The position numbers and the translations under genes were made by a program. A stretch of 64,000 bases of DNA from Metridium senile (lineage: Eukaryota > Cnidaria > Anthozoa > Actiniaria > Metridiidae), in the NCBI GenBank assembly GCA_949775045.1, contig OX459102.1, positions 12,556,370 to 12,620,369 of the forward strand, in the 5' to 3' direction. This document shows, one piece after another, positions 58,545 to 64,000 of the stretch. The notes below the pieces were generated by a model. That model did not search any database. It saw nothing but the letters and a program-made list of their open reading frames with translations, and had not been told where the DNA came from. Within the stretch, counting starts at the first letter, position 1. Every line of letters begins with the position of its first letter.

Positions 58545-61500
58545 ATGGATAACATGAGGCAAGGAATCGTGTGTGAATGACATGCTAGATTTACTTTCAT
58601 ATCCTCCTTGTAGACTTGCATGTATACAGTAAAGTATAAACCTGCTTAGGAATACTCAACTACCTTTTTTCTTTTCTTTTACTCCGACGAAGGGCTAAAG
58701 CTCTAAACGTCAGTAAAGTTAAGTTAACATTTTTTAAGGCGTTACAAAATTCATTATATTAACCATCGTTTATATCAAACACCGACGCAGCCTATATTAG
58801 TTTACTTGCTAGTTTCCATTTACCTTTTTTCTGAGTTATTATTTAGGAAATGTATGATCTTATTGGGTTTCTGGTAAGCAGTTTTGAGTACATTATTCCA
58901 ATGAAAATTGTTTCACCAAAGTTTTTTCACTGATTGCTCTTCAGGTTAAGATCTAATTTTCATTAGCCATCCACATTCCAGGCATTACTATTTAAGATCT
59001 ACAAGTTTATTCCATTTATTTTACATTCATTTTTTTTGTCATTTCAATCTTCAGTTTAATTTCACTATAATTTTAAAACTAAAAATCTAGAAGTTTATCT
59101 CATTTATTTCCCATCTATCCTTATGGTCCAATTCCCACTTCATGCCAGGCTTTCTCAACATTTCAGCTTTTAAATCCCAAAACTCTCAACTTGTTGTATT
59201 GACACTTGATTGGTTTGATACTCTACCCTAGGAATAACAGGCCATATGGAATGCCACCATTCGACATGCACGGTGCTCGGTTTGGAGATATGGAAATGGG
59301 CAGAGGAATGCCACCACATCCACCAATACCTCCACCGCCAAGTGATATGTACTACGAAGCAAGTGGCAACTACCTAGAACAAGATATTGCTAGAGAACTG
59401 AGTCGCTTTAGAGGCCCAGATCCTAGAATGGCTCCAGCGCCGCCAGAGTACTTTGATAATCGTGATCCCTACATTGAAAGGGGTCATTACAAAAGAGAGC
59501 TGTATCCAGACAGAGGGGCTGGACGTGGGCGTGACTTTGAGTATGATAGAAATCGAGACTCTGATTATCACCATAGAGACAGACGACGAGACAGAGATGA
59601 AGATTATCGTGAAGGTCGTGACAGGGATCAATATAGAGAGGACCGTGCATACAGAGGAAGAGACCGAGATAGAGAATGGGAAGATGACCACAAAGATTAT
59701 GATCGTAGAGACCGCGATCGTGACCGTGACTTGGATCGATCAAAAAGTGGACGAGATGACTACGATAGAGAAGAAGTGATGAGATATACATTTATTTGTT
59801 CTTAAATGAATGTTGAAATGTTTCTCTTGTGTTTAAATGTATCTAGCTAAGTTCTTTGTATGTATGTGCTATCTGTGTGTTGATTTATTTTTTTTGTATG
59901 TCCTTTTTGAGTATGTATTCTTTCGTATCTTTGTTTGTATGTTTATTTGATTGTTTGATATATATATACCTGTTTCAAAAATCATTGTCGCAGCCATAGC
60001 TACAGTAAACAATCCATGTTGGTAATATCAACATAATTTGTAGTGTTTACAACATGAGCGGCCGTGTTGTATCGGCAGATACAATCGCAAGCCGAAGGCG
60101 CGCGATTGTATCGCCGATACAACACGGACGCGAATGTTGTAAACTACTTAAAAAATGTCTAGGTTAGCTCTTTCATATTTTACCAAAATTTTCAAGATTA
60201 AAATAGATTTTGCCGTAAAATTACCAGTTAAAACTTATGCAAATCAGGATATACAACACTAGTGTTGTATCAGATTTACAACACTCGTCATGGTCATGAT
60301 TTCTTTTCAAAATGTCTCATTAATTATTCATGAATTTTTTAAGTTAAAATATTACATCTTTTTTGAAGAAAGATTTGTTTCATCAACTACCACTGCAAGA
60401 ACTTGTTATGGTCGTATAACACAAACATGTACACTCAAAATATACTATGAACAAATTGATAACAAGAGAAAAAATACTGACAGCCTTTGCAGGCTTCATA
60501 GTGTGGACTGTTTTGATCATGGTTTTTGAAATAGGTTGTTTATTTGTGTGCATGTCTGTCCTCAAGAGAAACATTTCCATTTGTATTTATTATTATTTGA
60601 TAGTGCAGCTAACATCATTTTCAAGAATCAACTGTTTTTATATTTATTTTCCATACTTTAGCTTTATAAACTTGCTTTACATTTCTCTATAGAGTAGGAG
60701 TTGTATTTTGAAACGTTTTTCTTTGGATAGTCTTTACATCTATCTTATTTTGCTCAACTATTGGAATCAACTGCAATATGAAATTCTAATTTTTCGAAGG
60801 CTGTAGGCGGAAGGTCGTGGTTCTTTAAGTACTTTTAATAGTGCTTCCCACAGATAAGATTCTTATTTTGTTTGTTTATTTGCAGCCACGACGTCGACGT
60901 GAGAGAACAACACGCTGGGATGATGGATACGAAGAACACAGAGAAAGAAAAAGGGAAGAAAGAGAAAAAGATAGGGAGAAGAGATCTGATAGAGATTCAA
61001 AAGAGAATGAAGACAAGAGTGAAAATGAACCTACTTCAGTTATTATGCTGCGAGGACTACGGGATGAAATCAAAGAGGATGATGTATGTATCATAGTTAG
61101 TTGTAAATATTTCAGTATTTACACATATAGATATTTCAAAAAAAACTAAATGCAATAGTCCTTTTCACAGTTCCGTTCAGTGATTAAGTATAATAGTTTC
61201 AAGTCAAGGTTTGTGTTGTTGCGCATAGCAAAACTATAATTTATCATGTGCAGCAACTCAAACCTTGACTTGGAACTCTTATTCGTGGTCACTGAATGGA
61301 GCTGTGAAAAGGACTATTGCTTAATTTATATTAAAAAATTCATGAATAATTAATGAGACATTTTCAAAAGAAATCATGACCATGACGAGTGTTGTAAATC
61401 TTCATACAACACTAGTGTTGTATATCCTAATTTGCATAAGTTTTAACTGGTAATTTTACGGCAAAATTTATTTTAATCTTGAACATTTTGGTATAATATG

Positions 61501-64000
61501 AAAGAGCTAACCTAGACATTTTTTAAGTCGTTTACAACATTAGCGTCCGTGTTGTATCGGCAATACAATCGTGCGCCGATACAACACGGCTGCTCATGTT
61601 GTAAACATTACTAATTTACCATGAAGATCAACATGATATTCATCATTTAATTAACAACATTTATGATTATAAACTGCTGGTTTCAACAGTCCAGTAAGCC
61701 TTCCACATTTTCATAATGGTAGATTTGTATTTAGCGATATGATATATATGTAATAGCACTATATAATTGAGGCATATTATTAATTATGCCATTTGTACAA
61801 TCATGATCATACGTTTTTTAATGTGTATTTTTGACTTTAGATTCTTGAAGAGCTGTATGCTGCAGAAGTTGCCTTCAAAGATGTCAGGATAGTAAGAAAT
61901 AAAATAGGTAAACAATCAAAAAATAATGTCAAACCAGTTCATTCATTCATTCATCTAATAGTATTCATTTATCCATACATGTATGCTTTCATCTATTCAT
62001 TCATTTTACAATCTATCCATCCATCTATCCATCCATCCAACTATCCATTCATTCATCTAATTCATTTATCCACCCATTCTTTCATCTATTCATCCATCTA
62101 TCTATTGATTCATTCATTCATCTAATTCAATGTAGCATTCATTCATTCATCCATTAGTTCATCTTTTCATTTATTTATCTCTCTACTCATCCATCCATTC
62201 ATTTGTTTCTTTACCAGGTTATACTAGAGGTTTTGGTTTTGTGGAGTTTGATGATGTGAAATCAGCCAAACAATGGATGGATCAAATAAAAGTAGGTTAC
62301 TTGCAATGTACAATAGAAGGACTATTATAAATATATTAAAGTGCATATGACATGAAATTTGTTTCGCTAACCCTATACCACTGACAAAAAAGGTTCTTGG
62401 TTCTTTTAATCGTGATTTCGATATCGGAATTATATTTAGCACCTATCCTTCTTCTAGAAACGACCACAAAAAATTTCATGTCATATGCACTTTAAGACAT
62501 TATTCGATGCACAAGACTTTGTACATCAAGAAGACATGTTTCCATAGGAAGCTCTCTGGGTTTACCAAATTAGGCATTTGAAAGTTTGTTTGGTAACAAA
62601 ACTTTATACATAGAAGTATGTGAATGACCTCAATGTACATTAAAAGTAATCAAACTATTGTATATAATCAAGCATTCTGATTGGTTAAGATGCGTGATTT
62701 ATGAGGGTTCACAGCACTAAGTACAATAGCTGTGTACAAATGAACCCCAGAAATGGAAAGAGTACCTTGACATTAGTAAAAGTGCAAAGTCTCACCATAA
62801 AATACACAATATAGGAGAAATTGCAGTAAATATGAGTTGAAGGAATTTGTTAACATTTGTTTTGAACATTGGTTGGATGGTAATTTTGTGCCATCCAAAG
62901 CTTTTTTCCAAACAAATCTTAAGAAAATGCCTAATTGTACTAATACCACCACATCACTTGTACTAATATCAAGGTGCTGTTACCATTTCTGGGGCTTTTT
63001 TTCACAGAGCAGGTTGATTAGATGAGGTTAGGGACCTCTTTAAAAGTGCAAGTCAACCATTACAATGATAATCACAATTCAATATTTATTAAGATCTCTT
63101 TGTGTTTGTGTTACAGGGTCGTTTACTTGTCCAAGGATTTTCCATTGGTGCTGATTACAGTCGACCTAAAAACACTCAGGATAAAGACTGGAATTGCTCC
63201 AAGGTAATGAGAAGTACTCTATACAGTAATCACAAGGATATTAATCAAAACATTCATTCATCTATTTTTATTTTCATTTGTTTTATTTATTCATTCATTT
63301 ATTTAATAACCACTTCATGGATTCTCTTTTTTCACAATTACCCCACAATGCCTTTTGGTTTTTTTGGGGGGGGGGGGGGGGGGGGGGGGAGGAGGGAGTT
63401 GCTATTGCAATTGAAAAATTGTAATTCAAATCAAACAAATTTGAATTACAATGTCTACCCCCCTCCCCCCCAAAAAAGGCATTATGGTTATGTGAATGTA
63501 GATAATTCCTGTATTTATTAGTGATATTTATAAGTTTCTTATTGGTTTGTTCATTCAATTATTCTTAGGTTGAAAATGCCTTAAACTAATCGAAATATCG
63601 CTGCTATTATCTATATTAAATTTATTATTCATTTACTAAGATATTCAATAAATTGACTTTTGTTCTGTATTCATTCCATTTCTTCATTTTATCCTCTGTT
63701 TAGTGTGGAACACAGAATTTTTCATCAAGAAGAAGACAAACTTGCTTTTCCTGTGGAAATCCTAAAGAAAGTAAGTCACAAGTATTTTGTTGTGTCAATA
63801 GCGCAGCGCATGAATGATGTCACAAAAATGGAGACAAAGGCCTAACTCGGACAAACAAACTTTTATGTAATTTCAGCAGACTATTTTCAATGTCGATCGA
63901 AGCAAATCTTTGTTTAATCATGTTATTCTAATTTCAGCAGGAAATGTTCAACACGGTAAAACTGAAGACAATCTTTGTCCAAATCTTGGAGCTATTTTTA
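58545..64000 (+). CDS. RBM5: RBM5/6/10-family splicing factor, 5' part (partial)
   Basis: RBM5/6/10 proteins regulate 3' splice-site pairing and alternative splicing in the nucleus. Exons: 59232-59775, 60886-61083, 61841-61907, 62218-62291, 63117-63203, 63704-63770, then from 63938 or 63941 past the right edge. Phases agree. Order of features: a Pro-rich start (GRGMPPHPPIPPPP), a long Arg/Asp/Glu-rich region, RRM1 with RNP2 VIMLRGL and RNP1 RGFGFVEF, and a RanBP2-type zinc finger (DWNCSKCGTQNF ... CFSCGNPK). RRM followed directly by this finger is the RBM5/6/10 signature. RRM2, OCRE and G-patch would lie outside. The first exon is uncertain: ATG 58545 with a GC donor (ATGAG|GCAAGG at 58558) fits the phase and gives MDNMRNNRPYG. 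Symbol is family-level; RBM10 is equally possible. Confidence 0.88.
58684..58825. repeat. Dispersed repeat (GACGAAGGGCTAAAGC), full copy
   Basis: Contains GACGAAGGGCTAAAGCTC, ACGTCAGTAAAGTTAA, CGTTACAAAATTCATTATATT and ends ACACCGACGCAGCC...TAGTTTACTTGCTAGTTTCC. Related copies: about 671-824 (inverted, in the 582-902 MITE), 18035-18275 (two partial) and 28415-28485. Its tail resembles the 70-bp satellite monomer. Confidence 0.75.
60041..61612. repeat. Inverted repeat pair flanking an RBM exon
   Basis: Left arm 60041-60341 and right arm 61332-61612 are reverse complements over about 290 bp: both carry the blocks GTTTACAACATGAGC, TGTTGTATCGG, ATGTCTAGGTTAGCTC, ACCAGTTAAAACTTATGCAAA and CATTAATTATTCATGAA. 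Each arm also has its own internal palindrome around CGATACAACACGG. The arms lie in the two introns around RBM exon 60886-61083, so the pre-mRNA could fold with that exon in the loop. They are probably two copies of the same transposon in opposite orientation. Confidence 0.85.
61153..61322. mobile_element. GCAATAGTCCTTTTCACAG MITE, uninterrupted copy
   Basis: Same TIRs as 582-902, 170 bp. It sits between RBM exon 60886-61083 and the right arm of the inverted repeat pair. Confidence 0.82.
61940..62215. repeat. (CATT)n tetranucleotide tract in an RBM intron
   Basis: Imperfect CATTCATTCATCCATC repeats that run up to the acceptor of exon 62218-62291. Confidence 0.88.
62340..62491. mobile_element. 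TTAA-flanked MITE (AGTGCATATGACATG)
   Basis: TIRs AGTGCATATGACATGAAATT and its complement, flanked by TTAA, 152 bp, in an RBM intron 50 bases after exon 62218-62291. Confidence 0.82.
62744..62994. mobile_element. MITE with CCCCAGAAATGG ends
   Basis: Inverted ends ACCCCAGAAATGG...TACCTTGACATTAGTA and TACTAATATCAAGGTGC...CCATTTCTGGGG. It sits in the RBM intron between 62291 and 63117. Target duplication not clear. Confidence 0.65.
63345..63488. repeat. G-run palindrome (AATGCCTTTT ends) in RBM intron
   Basis: Ends AATGCCTTTTGGTTTTTTTG and the complement around AAAAAAGGCATTAT, with a G run of over 20 at 63367-63389 and a C run on the other side. Interior TTGTAATTCAAAT is itself palindromic. 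Confidence 0.75.

Noticed and set aside
59374..59791. Antisense ORFs of 105 and 122 codons
   Set aside because: Shadows of the Arg/Asp-rich RBM exon.

Overview
This looks like nuclear DNA of an invertebrate animal, most likely an anthozoan cnidarian (coral, sea anemone or corallimorph). The sequence is AT-rich. Genes are split into short exons with GT-AG borders and long introns packed with tetranucleotide satellites and small inverted-repeat transposons. Every conserved gene is animal-type. The anthozoan placement is inferred from general character (a small two-exon class A GPCR, a short secreted PAN protein, the transposon mix), not from a diagnostic marker.

Layout. (1) 338-9585, minus: 5' half of a MOV10L1/Armitage piRNA helicase gene, running off the left edge before its helicase core. 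(2) 9798-29408, plus: complete 12-exon NPRL2 (GATOR1 subunit), head-to-head with MOV10L1 across a 212-bp shared promoter. Its 11-kb ninth intron holds a complete two-exon class A GPCR gene on the opposite strand (16732-18659) and oppositely oriented arrays of a ~70-bp satellite. (3) 30001-30303, minus: a small secreted PAN/apple-like ORF. (4) 34147-38429, minus: complete 7-exon NICN1 (nicolin-1). (5) 38430-49404: mostly repeats, including a 1.5-kb minisatellite of 30-bp units, plus weak evidence for two convergent unidentified genes near 45-46.5 kb. (6) 49405-57093, minus: complete 12-exon PIM-like kinase whose N-terminal region grew by tandem duplication of an exon pair; one intron contains an antisense Helitron-type protease ORF. 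(7) About 58545 to the right edge, plus: 5' part of an RBM5/6/10-family splicing factor (RS/RD-rich region, RRM1, RanBP2 zinc finger).

The genes are not an operon. They cover separate jobs: piRNA production, amino-acid control of TORC1, tubulin polyglutamylation, signalling and splicing. NPRL2, NICN1 and RBM5/RBM6 are also neighbours on human 3p21.31, so the block may be an ancient linkage.

Much of the rest is mobile DNA. Several insertions can be proved from the window itself because an uninserted copy or clear target-site duplication is present. These include TTAA-flanked elements with GG...CC ends, TA-flanked MITEs, a 9-bp-TSD Mutator-like MITE inside a LINE reverse transcriptase, and a CAGGG hAT-like element nested in a fold-back element. 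The most suggestive functional structure is a ~290-bp inverted repeat pair bracketing a single RBM exon.
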